Below, piece after piece: positions 1 through 6,570 of a stretch of 8,977 bases of DNA. The position numbers and the translations under genes are program-made. Location: positions 1 to 8,977 of the forward strand of contig CAZNDN010000154.1 in assembly GCA_964571815.1 (NCBI GenBank), in the 5' to 3' direction. This DNA comes from CAZNDN01 sp964571815 (GTDB lineage: Bacteria > Fibrobacterota > Chitinivibrionia > Chitinivibrionales > WJKA01). The stretch's first letter is position 1. Each line of letters begins with the position of its first letter. The notes under the pieces were generated by a model, which was given only the letters and a program-made list of their open reading frames with translations, was not told where the DNA came from and searched no databases.

Positions 1-2
1 AT

Positions 3-761
3 TCGAAATTTCACGATGCGGTCGGGGGGCAGTTGAAACTGGGGGAGCTTCTGGGACTGGTCGAGGTACTCAGAGGAGAGCTGGAGGAAACGCGCCCCTT
101 GCGGGGGAACCGGCTGAAGGCGCGCGACGTGCTGGTTACCGCGAGAAAATGGCTCGGGGGGCTTGAAGACAATCCGTTCAATGCGTTTTACGATCTGGAT
201 GTGAAAACCATGGAGCGTGATGCATACTCGGTGCTGCGCCTGGTCAATGAACACCGACTCAAGCGGATCCATTCGGCGGCCATTATCGGCACAAATAACG
301 ACATGGAAGACTTCGTGCTGTCGTTCATGAACATCGTCTACCGGCTCGCGTGGCTCTGGCTGAAAAACAAGAAGCTTCTGGGCAATTCGATCCGTGACAG
401 CCTCAGGAATGCGGGTGCGGTCTACCGGGATGAGATCGTCGAAGAAGCCCGCTACGCGACCACCGACTACATCACGCAGCGTCATGTCCGGGACACCGTG
501 AACCGGTATCGCAACGGATTTACGGTTCGAGGCCGTGGGGGGCATGTGAAAGTGGAGGAGCGGCGCCACGATTTCGTGATCCCGTCGGCCTCCCAGATTC
601 TCGAAAACGGCGGCAACGGCGGTCCTCGTGTGATGAACCTGGTCAACCGCACGGCAGGCCACGGGAGCGGCGGCGACCCCGGCCGCTCCGCGGGGCGACG
701 AAACGTGTCCCTCATCCGCAGGTGCCTGCGCGAATTCAGGAGTGCGATACTCTCCGGGTAG
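3..761 (+). CDS. Unrecognised protein, 5' partial (enters from left edge)
   Basis: The reading frame is open from nt 3 to the TAG at 759-761, about 252 residues. A TTG at 33 could start it, but the frame is already open upstream with no stop, so the true start is most likely outside the window. I do not recognise the family. The N-terminal part is leucine-rich and looks helical. A middle part contains a hydrophobic stretch (FVLSFMNIVYRLAWLWL, about residues 104-120 counted from nt 3) followed by basic residues, which could be a membrane-associated helix. The last ~90 residues are rich in Arg and Gly and look low in structure. No catalytic motif is visible. The next gene starts 126 bp downstream on the same strand. 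That it is coding is inferred from its length and from balanced amino-acid use in the first two thirds; the C-terminal third is less convincing. Confidence 0.6.
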   Translation, partial: SKFHDAVGGQLKLGELLGLVEVLRGELEETRPLRGNRLKARDVLVTARKWLGGLEDNPFNAFYDLDVKTMERDAYSVLRLVNEHRLKRIHSAAIIGTNNDMEDFVLSFMNIVYRLAWLWLKNKKLLGNSIRDSLRNAGAVYRDEIVEEARYATTDYITQRHVRDTVNRYRNGFTVRGRGGHVKVEERRHDFVIPSASQILENGGNGGPRVMNLVNRTAGHGSGGDPGRSAGRRNVSLIRRCLREFRSAILSG

Positions 762-887
762 ATGAAACCGCCGAGCTTGTTTCCGCCCTGTGCAGGCGGG
801 GTTGTTGAGGAATTGGTACGAAACCCGAAACTTCACGACCTCCCCCGATCCAGTTCCTGTAGCAGCACTCCGGCTGAGGGAGGGCAG

Positions 888-2015
888 ATGAAGAGGGCAT
901 TTCAAGTCCCTGGTGTATCGCTTTGCTGCGTGCTGCTTTCCTGCAGCATCCTGTTTCAGCGCGACGGCTATGTCCGTCGGGGATCCCTGTGCGAGGCAAT
1001 GGACAAGGCGTCCGATGACCACGAAGGCGAACGACGGGTAGAGGATTCGGAGGAGCGTGAAGGCCGATGGTGGTGGTGGGGGGCCGACACGAGCAGCGAG
1101 GATCGTACGCTCCCTCATCCGGCCGGCGTTCAGTCGTATACTTCCCCGCCGCATGAACAGCACGGGCGGCCGATCGCGCCTCCTGCCCTCGATTCTCTCG
1201 ATTCCCTTCCGCGCGACAGCTCCGGTCGGATCGATCTTCAACGCTATCGAGTTGAACTTTCGCTCCCGTTCGTTGTTCCCGACAGCATCGACCATATCGT
1301 GCTTTCCGCATCGGATACCGCGGGTAGAAAACGCGAGTATCTTATCGAGAGACTGAAGACCGACTCGGCCGCGGGCCTGCACGCGGAGACATCGTCGAAT
1401 ACCGCGCAGACCGTTGCGTCCGCCGACTGGCGTGTGCGGGAGCGAAAGCAGTGGAGCTATGCGGGACTGAGGATTGCCGGCGGGCTCACGTATTCATCGC
1501 ACTACGGTAGTGTCACCGGCGTATCGTTTGTGTGGGCGAGTCACTACGACCGGCAGCGCCGCGCGGCGCTTCACGCCGGGGCCGCCCTGCTTTCCGCCCG
1601 CGAAGACAGCGACCTCCCGGGTTCAATCCGCGATCTCTTTCAATTGCACCTGGGATATCAGCACCGTTTCTACTTCACACCAGACCACACTTTTGCCGGG
1701 ATATTCGTGCCTGTCGATTTCGAGGTGAAGAGCGTGTTCTGGAAGTACAGGAACGATGTTTTCAGCCAGGTCTACAACGAGCGCGGGGACTACCTTTATA
1801 CGGATTCGATCTCCAGCGATGGTCTCTGGGGGGTGTCGCTGGGAAGCGGGATCGGATTGTCGTTGATACAGACTCGATGGTTACGGTTGACCGGGGAGGC
1901 GTCCTGCGGGGCCACGCTCTACGGATTCAGGACGCACGAAGGGTTCTCCAACGATGTGTTCGCGGCCGACCTGCTCGCAAAAATCACCGTCGAGATCGTG
2001 TTCGGAAGCAACTGA
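888..2015 (+). CDS. Putative lipoprotein with beta-barrel-like C-terminal half
   Basis: 375 residues. I chose the ATG at 888 because a strong ribosome binding site (GAGGGAGGG, 876-884) precedes it and the resulting protein begins with a signal peptide: MKR, a hydrophobic core, then LLSC with the lipobox-like cysteine at residue 19. The frame stays open back to an ATG at 762, but that start would bury the signal. Residues ~35-115 are charged and low in complexity, with four consecutive tryptophans at 61-64. From ~186 to the end the pattern of alternating aromatic and hydrophobic residues with Gly and Asp turns (for example YAGLRIAGGLTYSS, LFQLHLGYQHRFYF, LWGVSLGSGIGLSLI, ending KITVEIVFGSN) resembles outer-membrane beta-barrel strands. 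No family is recognised. A barrel with a lipidated N-terminus is an inference; a periplasmic beta-sandwich is an alternative. Confidence 0.7.
   Translation: MKRAFQVPGVSLCCVLLSCSILFQRDGYVRRGSLCEAMDKASDDHEGERRVEDSEEREGRWWWWGADTSSEDRTLPHPAGVQSYTSPPHEQHGRPIAPPALDSLDSLPRDSSGRIDLQRYRVELSLPFVVPDSIDHIVLSASDTAGRKREYLIERLKTDSAAGLHAETSSNTAQTVASADWRVRERKQWSYAGLRIAGGLTYSSHYGSVTGVSFVWASHYDRQRRAALHAGAALLSAREDSDLPGSIRDLFQLHLGYQHRFYFTPDHTFAGIFVPVDFEVKSVFWKYRNDVFSQVYNERGDYLYTDSISSDGLWGVSLGSGIGLSLIQTRWLRLTGEASCGATLYGFRTHEGFSNDVFAADLLAKITVEIVFGSN
1068..1079 (+). repeat. (TGG)4 trinucleotide repeat inside the lipoprotein gene
   Basis: Four perfect TGG codons encode four consecutive tryptophans (residues 61-64 of the lipoprotein), followed directly by GGG. 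Tryptophan tetrads are rare. The tract lies in the low-complexity linker between the signal peptide and the beta-rich half, so in-frame gain or loss of a unit would probably be tolerated. Confidence 0.8.
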
Positions 2016-2058
2016 GATTCGGTGATTCTCTTGTAATCGTAAGGTCCGCTGTTCCGGC

Positions 2059-2454
2059 TCATGGGCAGAAAGGGCAATGACGGTTGTCACAACGCCTGCA
2101 TACGTTAAGCCTAATCTCGATCAGGAGAATAACGGACAGCAGCCAGAAGGCAATTGAGAGCCCGGTGCTTCGCACGAGCCACATCTGAGGATACACGACG
2201 ATCGCGACCAGCGCAACCGTTGTGAACAGGATATCCGAAAGGGAGTACTTTCCCTCGGTTCGGCGGGTAAGCAGCGATGCAAGCGGGCCGAAAATGATAT
2301 GTCTGCAGGCAACGTCCCGACACGGACATTTCGCGCAGAAGGCCACGAGAACGACAACGGTACCGGCAACAACCACCAACGCGTATCCCGCGGCGAAAGC
2401 CGGCGAGTGAGTCACGATGGCCGAGAAGCCGATGGTGACTCTTGAGGCCAGCAT
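2059..2454 (-). CDS. Small membrane protein with two four-cysteine clusters
   Basis: 131 residues from the ATG at 2454. A TTG at 2466 in the same frame would add four residues; a TAG just before it blocks further extension, and neither start has a clear ribosome binding site. Three hydrophobic helices are visible, about residues 18-39, 75-92 and 97-114. After helix 1 comes a cluster CAKCPCRDVAC (pattern CxxCxC-4-C) and an Arg/Lys-rich loop; after helix 3 the protein ends with CRRCDNRHCPFC (CxxC-4-CxxC). An odd number of helices lies before each cluster, so both fall on the same side, and the basic residues beside them suggest the cytoplasm. Each cluster could hold zinc or an iron-sulfur centre; this is inference. 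I do not recognise a named family. The gene is convergent with the lipoprotein gene, 43 bp away, with no clear terminator between. Confidence 0.7.
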   Translation of the reverse strand: MLASRVTIGFSAIVTHSPAFAAGYALVVVAGTVVVLVAFCAKCPCRDVACRHIIFGPLASLLTRRTEGKYSLSDILFTTVALVAIVVYPQMWLVRSTGLSIAFWLLSVILLIEIRLNVCRRCDNRHCPFCP

Positions 2455-2543
2455 GCTGAGACTCAACTACCCGTGAAACACGATTTGTCCGGTCATAGGG
2501 CGCCCCATTGAATCCACGGTTTCTCCACGCACCGTGCCGTGTA

Positions 2544-2702
2544 TCAGGTTCCCGCGAGTCCCCACAGAACGTGCCATACCAGGTCGGCCCAGAAGTGTAT
2601 CTCGACCGCTGCGAGGAAACCGGCCTTTCTCAGGTAGAACGCCGCCGGCAGCCACACCAGGCTGTTCAGAACGAAGATCTCAGCCACCAGCGCAACCGGC
2701 AA
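2544..2702 (-). pseudogene. CPBP-type intramembrane protease, C-terminal fragment
   Basis: About 50 residues at the end of the reading frame that starts at 2927 (residues ~77-127 of that frame). It has two hydrophobic helices separated by FYLRKAGFLAAVEIHF, then HFWADLVWHVLWG. CPBP (CAAX-protease-like) intramembrane peptidases end in a similar way: a basic turn, G-x-x-x-A, then a helix with H-x-x-x-D/N. Here His111 and Asp115 of the frame fit that last motif. The upstream helices with the catalytic EExxxR and FxxxH motifs are absent, so it cannot be an active protease. It is fused in frame to hydrolase remnants. The family call rests on this short motif and the helix pattern. Confidence 0.5.
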
Positions 2703-2927
2703 ATCGGGTGTCAGCGCCCTGTCCCTTTGACAGACGACACCAATACGCCTGACGGATCTGCCGGGTGAACGTCGCAGAGGAGCACTGATCGGAAGGATGG
2801 TCTGCGGTTCATGCCCGGGCAGGTCCGGCGCCTGGACCGTGTGTGCACCCTCTTCCAGCAGTTTCTTCACCTTGTGCCAACACCACCCGCCGTGCGATGC
2901 TCCGTGGATCAGGACGAATTGAGACAT
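2703..2927 (-). pseudogene. Alpha/beta hydrolase (esterase-like), internally deleted remnant
   Basis: Starts at the ATG at 2927 with a GGAG ribosome binding site. Residues 1-40 are a canonical alpha/beta-hydrolase N-terminus of the methylesterase/salicylate-esterase-like type: strand VLIHG (oxyanion region), GASHGGWCW, helix, then PDLPGHE. The nucleophile elbow and the ~130 residues expected next are missing. Residues ~57-75 (RRIGVVCQRDRALTPDL) resemble the late C-terminal part of the same family, where a strand ends in C-x-x-D-R-A-x-P, so the middle appears to have been deleted. The frame then runs into a CPBP protease tail. The intact ORF of 127 residues (2544-2927) is therefore a chimera of at least three pieces. 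Without a serine nucleophile it would not be a working hydrolase. Confidence 0.6.
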
Positions 2928-3028
2928 GGCCGGCTCCGGTGGCGACGATCGGGATGGCTGTCTTGTTTGGGGGGTATGTGGGGATGAAAATATATCGGTT
3001 CTTCCGGATGTGGCGTTCCATCAGTGCT

Positions 3029-3199
3029 GCCGGTACCGCACCCGATATCCAGAACACGGGAGTTGTGATCGACCGCGGCGTATTTGACAACCGCCCTTCT
3101 GCAAAGAAGGAAGGGTATGAAGAAGACCCGGTCGTAGAATGCGGCCCAGGCATTGAACTGCGATATGGTTTTTCGGTCCGACGCCTTCATGCGAACCAT
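3029..3199 (-). pseudogene. Class I SAM-dependent methyltransferase, N-terminal fragment
   Basis: The frame starts at the ATG at 3199 (or the ATG at 3190, which also fits). Residues 1-57 look like the start of a UbiE-type methyltransferase: a helical region FNAWAAFYDRVFFIPF, then VLDIGCGTG (residues 49-57), which is motif I, the glycine-rich loop that binds S-adenosylmethionine. Immediately after this motif the sequence loses all resemblance to the family and becomes rich in His, Pro and Arg until a stop at 2909. The remaining ~150 or more residues of the fold are missing, so the gene is dead. The next remnant (the hydrolase start at 2927) lies about 100 bp downstream on the same strand. Confidence 0.65.
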
Positions 3200-3310
3200 G
3201 CAGCTCTGCGCTTGCCGAACACCGATCCCGTGAGACTATGGACGCGTGCGTCGACAATGCAGGCTTCGTTCGGCAGGCCGAAAAGGCGGTCTGCCGTGAT
3301 CGAGACCGGT

Positions 3311-3730
3311 TCACACATTCGGCCTCCAGCCCATGGTGCAGAGAATATCCGCAAGCATGGTGTGGGAGACAACCCGGACGCCATGGATTGCGTGTCCGAA
3401 GAAGGCGCCGAAATGGCGCCGGTCTCCGGTCCAGAGGTGTGAACAGTGTGAGCCGACCGCTCCCGCGGCGATCGGGATGTCCTCCGGCGGCAGATCGAGG
3501 GAGAGATTTCTTTGAAATGCGGCGGACAGTGAAATGTGCCGGCGTACGAATTCCAGTCCTGATATCCAGGCCGGGCGCTTTGCCTCGATATTCCGCCTCG
3601 CTTCTTCGAGGGCATGTCGATTGGTCACGCAGCTTTCGGAATACTCCACTGCAGCGTCAAAGAGAAGCCGAGTTACGCTCCCGGGCTGTGAAGCTGAGAA
3701 CAGCACGTTCGCATCAAGGAATACTCTCAC
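3311..3730 (-). CDS. PIN-domain toxin of a type II toxin-antitoxin pair
   Basis: 139 residues, close to the usual size for the family. PIN-domain toxins (VapC-like) are metal-dependent ribonucleases. The acidic residues expected in the active site are visible: Asp6 in FLDANVLFSA, Glu42 or Glu43 in ALEEARRN, Asp84 in PPEDIPIAAGA, and Asp103 in LWTGDRRHF. The layout matches the group often annotated as 'putative toxin component, PIN family' (COG1569-like) better than classic VapC. The start is a GTG (3728-3730) that overlaps the antitoxin stop in a GTGA, so translation is probably coupled to the antitoxin. The gene looks intact although its surroundings are full of broken genes. The RNA target cannot be told from the sequence. 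Confidence 0.85.
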   Translation of the reverse strand: MRVFLDANVLFSASQPGSVTRLLFDAAVEYSESCVTNRHALEEARRNIEAKRPAWISGLEFVRRHISLSAAFQRNLSLDLPPEDIPIAAGAVGSHCSHLWTGDRRHFGAFFGHAIHGVRVVSHTMLADILCTMGWRPNV

Positions 3731-3963
3731 TCGGCTCTTTTCTTTCGCAGATGGCTGTGAAGCCGGTCGCTTTCCTTCTCAAACTCCTTGACCCGTGAAT
3801 CGGTGTACATTTCCACCGGGAATGCAACGGCCGGTTTCAAGACGATCCCTTCCTCCGACTCCTCCGCCATGACGACACCACCCTTTTCGAGCCCCAATCG
3901 TTTCCGCAGCCGCATCGGCAGTGTCATCGTACCCCTCTGATTGATCTGAATGGTTGACGACAT
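3727..3963 (-). CDS. AbrB/MazE-type antitoxin
   Basis: 78 residues. Residues 1-45 form the swapped-hairpin AbrB/SpoVT fold that binds DNA: STIQINQRGTMTLPMRLRKRLGLEKGG, then VVMAEESEEGIVLKPA. Residues ~50-78 (PVEMYTDSRVKEFEKESDRL...) are a charged tail that in related pairs binds and blocks the PIN toxin. The ATG at 3963 has AGGA eight bases upstream. The stop TGA overlaps the GTG start of the toxin gene, the usual antitoxin-first order. Antitoxins of this type commonly repress their own promoter together with the toxin; here a good promoter and spaced GAATT words lie in the 75 bp upstream. Family and pairing are well supported by the sequence; autoregulation is inferred. Confidence 0.88.
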   Translation of the reverse strand: MSSTIQINQRGTMTLPMRLRKRLGLEKGGVVMAEESEEGIVLKPAVAFPVEMYTDSRVKEFEKESDRLHSHLRKKRAE

Positions 3964-3975
3964 GGCATAAATCCT

Positions 3976-4012
3976 GAATTGCTGAATTTGGGAATTTCCA
4001 CTAATATGAATT
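3976..4012 (-). promoter_or_regulatory. Phased GAATT/AATTC words, candidate operator
   Basis: On the plus strand GAATT occurs at 3976, 3984, 3992 and 4008, so the spacings are 8, 8 and 16 bp; the site expected at 4000 is missing. The 4008 copy overlaps the -10 box and the others lie in the leader before the antitoxin ATG. GGAAtTTCC around 3992-3999 adds a small palindrome. This placement fits an autoregulatory operator for the AbrB-type antitoxin, but the binding is an inference. Confidence 0.5.
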
Positions 4013-4037
4013 TATAGTATGCGGAGGGCAAAGTCAA
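4009..4037 (-). promoter_or_regulatory. Sigma-70-type promoter of the antitoxin-toxin operon
   Basis: On the minus strand a -35 box TTGACT (4032-4037) is followed after 17 bp by TAAATT (4009-4014); TATAAA at 15 bp spacing (4011-4016) is an alternative -10. The region is AT-rich compared with its surroundings and lies 46 bp upstream of the antitoxin ATG. The -35 box overlaps the stop codon of the Phd/YefM remnant. Confidence 0.6.
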
Positions 4038-4207
4038 CCAAATAACCCGGGTGGGCTGTGGTATACTGTCGTGATATTGATCTCCATCAGTATGCTCCCT
4101 TTCAACACCCCGAAAGGATTCTTTTCAGGATGCTCATCGACGGCAACGAGTTTGGCAACCGGTTTCCCCTGCTTGGAGATGCTGATTTGCTCGTGGATTT
4201 CACGCAC
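4034..4207 (-). pseudogene. Phd/YefM-type antitoxin remnant
   Basis: A 57-codon open stretch that begins six bases after the stop of the downstream-lying hydrolase gene, in the same frame, and ends in TGA at 4034. It reads VREIHEQISISKQGKPVAK, LVAVDEHPEKNPFGVLKG, SILMEINITT and so on. The core E-x-I-x-I-(S/T)-K-x-G-K-P-V-A-K-L-V-x-V followed by PFG-x-(L/M)-K-G is the hallmark of Phd/YefM-type antitoxins that often partner PIN toxins. The first ~20-25 residues of the fold are missing, replaced by the 3' end of the hydrolase gene, and the C-terminal end drifts after LKGSILM. A GTG at 4205-4207 exists, but GAGGGCGG abuts it with no spacing, so expression is doubtful. It lies just upstream of the intact AbrB/PIN pair on the same strand. 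Confidence 0.7.
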
Positions 4208-4213
4208 CCGCCC

Positions 4214-5047
4214 TCAGCTTCCCGGCACCGGTTGCGTGTGTGCGAGGAGCCAGGACTCCAGGAAATCATAGAATTCCGTCCGCGCATACTTCTCAACCGA
4301 CGGTTCATGGCCGCAGCGTTGCAGTTCCCTGTACTCAAGGTGAGGGATGTACGATCGAAGGCGCCGGGCGGTCTTCGCGCCCGGGTGCGGGTCATACTCT
4401 CCATGAATCATGACCACAGGGCAGGAAACGGCGGCAAACGCCTGAGGGTAGACCCCTTCGCTCTGCAGGTGCATCATGTCGTTCCACGTTTCTTCGAATG
4501 CCTTCCGGTCGAATTCCCGCGGGGACCGTTGCGCCGCCGGCAGGTCGATCCTTTCGTACGTGTCGGTCATTTCGTGCCATTTGAGAATCCGGTCCATGTC
4601 CGGCAGGTTCAGGTCCTCCTTGTATTCCGGGTGCTTCGCGATATGCTCGCGTATTCTCCGCAGTCTCGTGCATGTCAACTCCCCGCGGGCTTCTTCGGTG
4701 AATGTCCCGCATCCCATTAGGGCGATGCACCGGGTCAGAGCGGGGTATTCGGCCGCGAAGGCGAGGGCCAGCATTGCGCCCCATGATTCTCCGACCAGCG
4801 CCGGGGGCTGGTTCGGTGCGATGGTTTCCACAAGATCTTTCAAGTCTTTCACATGGATACCAACGCTGAGCCCGACCGCTCCGCTTTCTCTTTGTCGGGG
4901 CGCCAGGGTCCTGAATGTGCGGGACAACTCCCGGGCAAGGGTGTCGCTTCCCCCGTAGGCGCCGGGACCGCCGTGAAGCACGATCACCACCGGGCCGTTC
5001 TTTCCGAAGGTGCGAATCCTCCGCCCTTGCTTCCAGTCCTGGATCAT
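4214..5047 (-). CDS. Proline-iminopeptidase-like alpha/beta hydrolase (S33-like)
   Basis: 277 residues. The oxyanion-hole motif HGGPG (residues 25-29), the nucleophile elbow GESWGA with Ser88, an acidic residue Asp219 in HGEYDP, and His247 in RCGHEPS form a complete catalytic triad in the right order. HGGPG is typical of prolyl iminopeptidases and their relatives, which release N-terminal proline or other residues from peptides; members also act on other amides and esters, so the substrate is not certain. The cap region between ~115 and 205 is helical and charged. No signal peptide is seen, so it should be cytoplasmic. Its ATG overlaps the stop of the upstream lipoprotein gene in an ATGA, which implies translational coupling and a shared transcript. 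Confidence 0.85.
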   Translation of the reverse strand: MIQDWKQGRRIRTFGKNGPVVIVLHGGPGAYGGSDTLARELSRTFRTLAPRQRESGAVGLSVGIHVKDLKDLVETIAPNQPPALVGESWGAMLALAFAAEYPALTRCIALMGCGTFTEEARGELTCTRLRRIREHIAKHPEYKEDLNLPDMDRILKWHEMTDTYERIDLPAAQRSPREFDRKAFEETWNDMMHLQSEGVYPQAFAAVSCPVVMIHGEYDPHPGAKTARRLRSYIPHLEYRELQRCGHEPSVEKYARTEFYDFLESWLLAHTQPVPGS

Positions 5048-6570
5048 CCCCGGGCTTTCGAGTGAAGGGAAAGGCCGCGCCGGCGCCGATGCCGTTTCGG
5101 GAGATACTTGTAGAGCTGGTTTTTGAGCCCCGGGTCGCCGCCTGCGCGGGACTTGGCAAGCGCCGTGCCCGCAAGCAGAAGGCCCAGCGCTTCATCGGAG
5201 TCCCCGCCCAGATTGTCGATCCAGTACACGCGCGTATCCTCCAGCGCCAGGTAGCTTCGGTGCGATCCCGCAAAAAACCTGGATACCCTGGAATAGGTTC
5301 CGGTCGAATCGGTAGCCACGCTGTCGAAGTGGGGCCGGTAGTAGTCCGAATCCGATTGATCGTGAAAATGCCGGAGTGCATTCCACACGCGCATGGAGTG
5401 TTGTGTATCGTCGAATGAGAAAGCCCAGATGAATGTACCCATGGAGCCCTCGCCGGCGTCCTCATAGAGCAGCCGATCTCCCCGCCAACCGTACGTGGCC
5501 TTCAGCGCATCAAGAGCGCCGAGCCCCTCCGGGTCGAGCCCATGCACCAGCACGGAAACCAGCAGCCCGCCAAGGACATCGACCATGACATCCCGGTTCG
5601 TGAAATCGAAGAGTTCATAGAGCGGCTCGAAATCGAATCGCACGGGCTCCACATCTTCCCTGGTAACAACTTCGGTGGTCGACAAAGGTGGATCGCCGAA
5701 CCGGGCGTCGAGAGCGGCCCAGTTTTCACTGTACTGAGAAAGCCAATCCGGACCGATCGCGTAAGGCCCCCACATCATCACGGAGAGATACTCGGGGGGC
5801 ATGAGGTTGTGATCGTGGATATTCAGGAAAAACGTCGTGAATCTGTCTTCAACCCAGTCTTTGGTCAACTGGACGTAATTGGTGTCTCCGAACACGTACT
5901 CATACCAGTATCGAAACTGGAAGTAGCTCGCATCACCCTCGATGAGGCATAAACGGGACAGGTGGTAGTCGCTTGAATAGAATGGGACCTCCAGATCTTC
6001 GTACCGCTGCAGCTCATCTTCCAGCGCCTGGTCCTGGAGAGCGTGGATCAGCTCGTGGGCAATCAGCGGACGAAACCCGGGTGAGGCCAGCACCGAGTCA
6101 ATAACCTTTTCGCTGAGTTCATCACCGACGATTACATAGAGCGAGTCTCTGCCCCGACGGTAGAAGGCATCGGCGAACTCACCGTACATCTCGGCCTGCT
6201 GCTCGAAAATCGTCTCCACACTGTCGCTTCGCCGGATGTACCCCGTTTGCCGCATCATGCGCGTAACGAAATCGGATACCGCTTTCTGCTCGGTATCGCT
6301 GTCCCAGTCGGTTTCGTAGAACCGCTCCTGATACTCCTTACGGGTCAGCACACCGGCGTGCACGTCTCTTTGAAAGGTAAGGCCCCGCATGGCCTCGACC
6401 CGGCCGCGAATCGTGTCGGTGACCGCCTGCACCTTCCGCCGGGAGCCAGTGGCGGCAAGGTGGTCGTCGGGTCCGACAGGGTTGTCTCGATTGCAGGAGA
6501 TTGCGGTGAGCAGCAGGACTGCCGCCAGGGAAAGATACCACAGCGTCCTCTGCAAAGCGGCGGTTTTCAT
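5044..6570 (-). CDS. HExxH zinc-metallopeptidase-like lipoprotein
   Basis: 508 residues. The ATG at 6570 has AGGA eight bases upstream and gives a signal peptide (MKTAALQR, hydrophobic core, then TAISC with the lipid-modified cysteine at residue 26). The frame stays open upstream to 7152, but that part is Arg/Pro-rich noise. AHELIHALQDQ (HELIH at residues 172-176) is a zinc-binding HExxH motif; Glu211 in LIEGDASYFQFRY, 35 residues after the second His, is the likely third ligand, as in gluzincin-type peptidases. Proteins with HELxHALQDQ...EGDA occur as uncharacterised lipoproteins in several phyla. A C-terminal helical region with no other motif follows, and the tail is basic. It should sit in the membrane facing the periplasm or outside. 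The gene overlaps the hydrolase gene by 4 bp. Substrate unknown. Confidence 0.8.
   Translation of the reverse strand: MKTAALQRTLWYLSLAAVLLLTAISCNRDNPVGPDDHLAATGSRRKVQAVTDTIRGRVEAMRGLTFQRDVHAGVLTRKEYQERFYETDWDSDTEQKAVSDFVTRMMRQTGYIRRSDSVETIFEQQAEMYGEFADAFYRRGRDSLYVIVGDELSEKVIDSVLASPGFRPLIAHELIHALQDQALEDELQRYEDLEVPFYSSDYHLSRLCLIEGDASYFQFRYWYEYVFGDTNYVQLTKDWVEDRFTTFFLNIHDHNLMPPEYLSVMMWGPYAIGPDWLSQYSENWAALDARFGDPPLSTTEVVTREDVEPVRFDFEPLYELFDFTNRDVMVDVLGGLLVSVLVHGLDPEGLGALDALKATYGWRGDRLLYEDAGEGSMGTFIWAFSFDDTQHSMRVWNALRHFHDQSDSDYYRPHFDSVATDSTGTYSRVSRFFAGSHRSYLALEDTRVYWIDNLGGDSDEALGLLLAGTALAKSRAGGDPGLKNQLYKYLPKRHRRRRGLSLHSKARG

Noticed and set aside
523..533. GGTTCGAGGCC, similar to a tRNA T-loop
   Set aside because: No matching acceptor stem or anticodon arm around it, and it lies inside an open coding frame.
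783..799. Hairpin CCGCC...GGCGG as a terminator of the first gene
   Set aside because: Five-pair stem with seven-base loop and no T run after it.
762..887. Earlier start of the lipoprotein at the ATG directly after the upstream stop
   Set aside because: No ribosome binding site of note and no signal peptide; the ATG at 888 has both.
736..1311. Minus-strand frame of 191 residues
   Set aside because: Arg/Ser/Pro-rich translation antisense to the lipoprotein gene, no motif or ribosome binding site.
2467..2655. Minus-strand frame of 62 residues upstream of the Cys-rich membrane protein
   Set aside because: It is mostly a shifted frame of the CPBP fragment and ends in a TAG right before the membrane protein; no own features.
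3269..3282. Inverted repeat TTCGGC-AG-GCCGAA after the PIN toxin gene as a terminator
   Set aside because: On the minus strand, the transcribed one, the T run comes before the stem rather than after it; too short to call.
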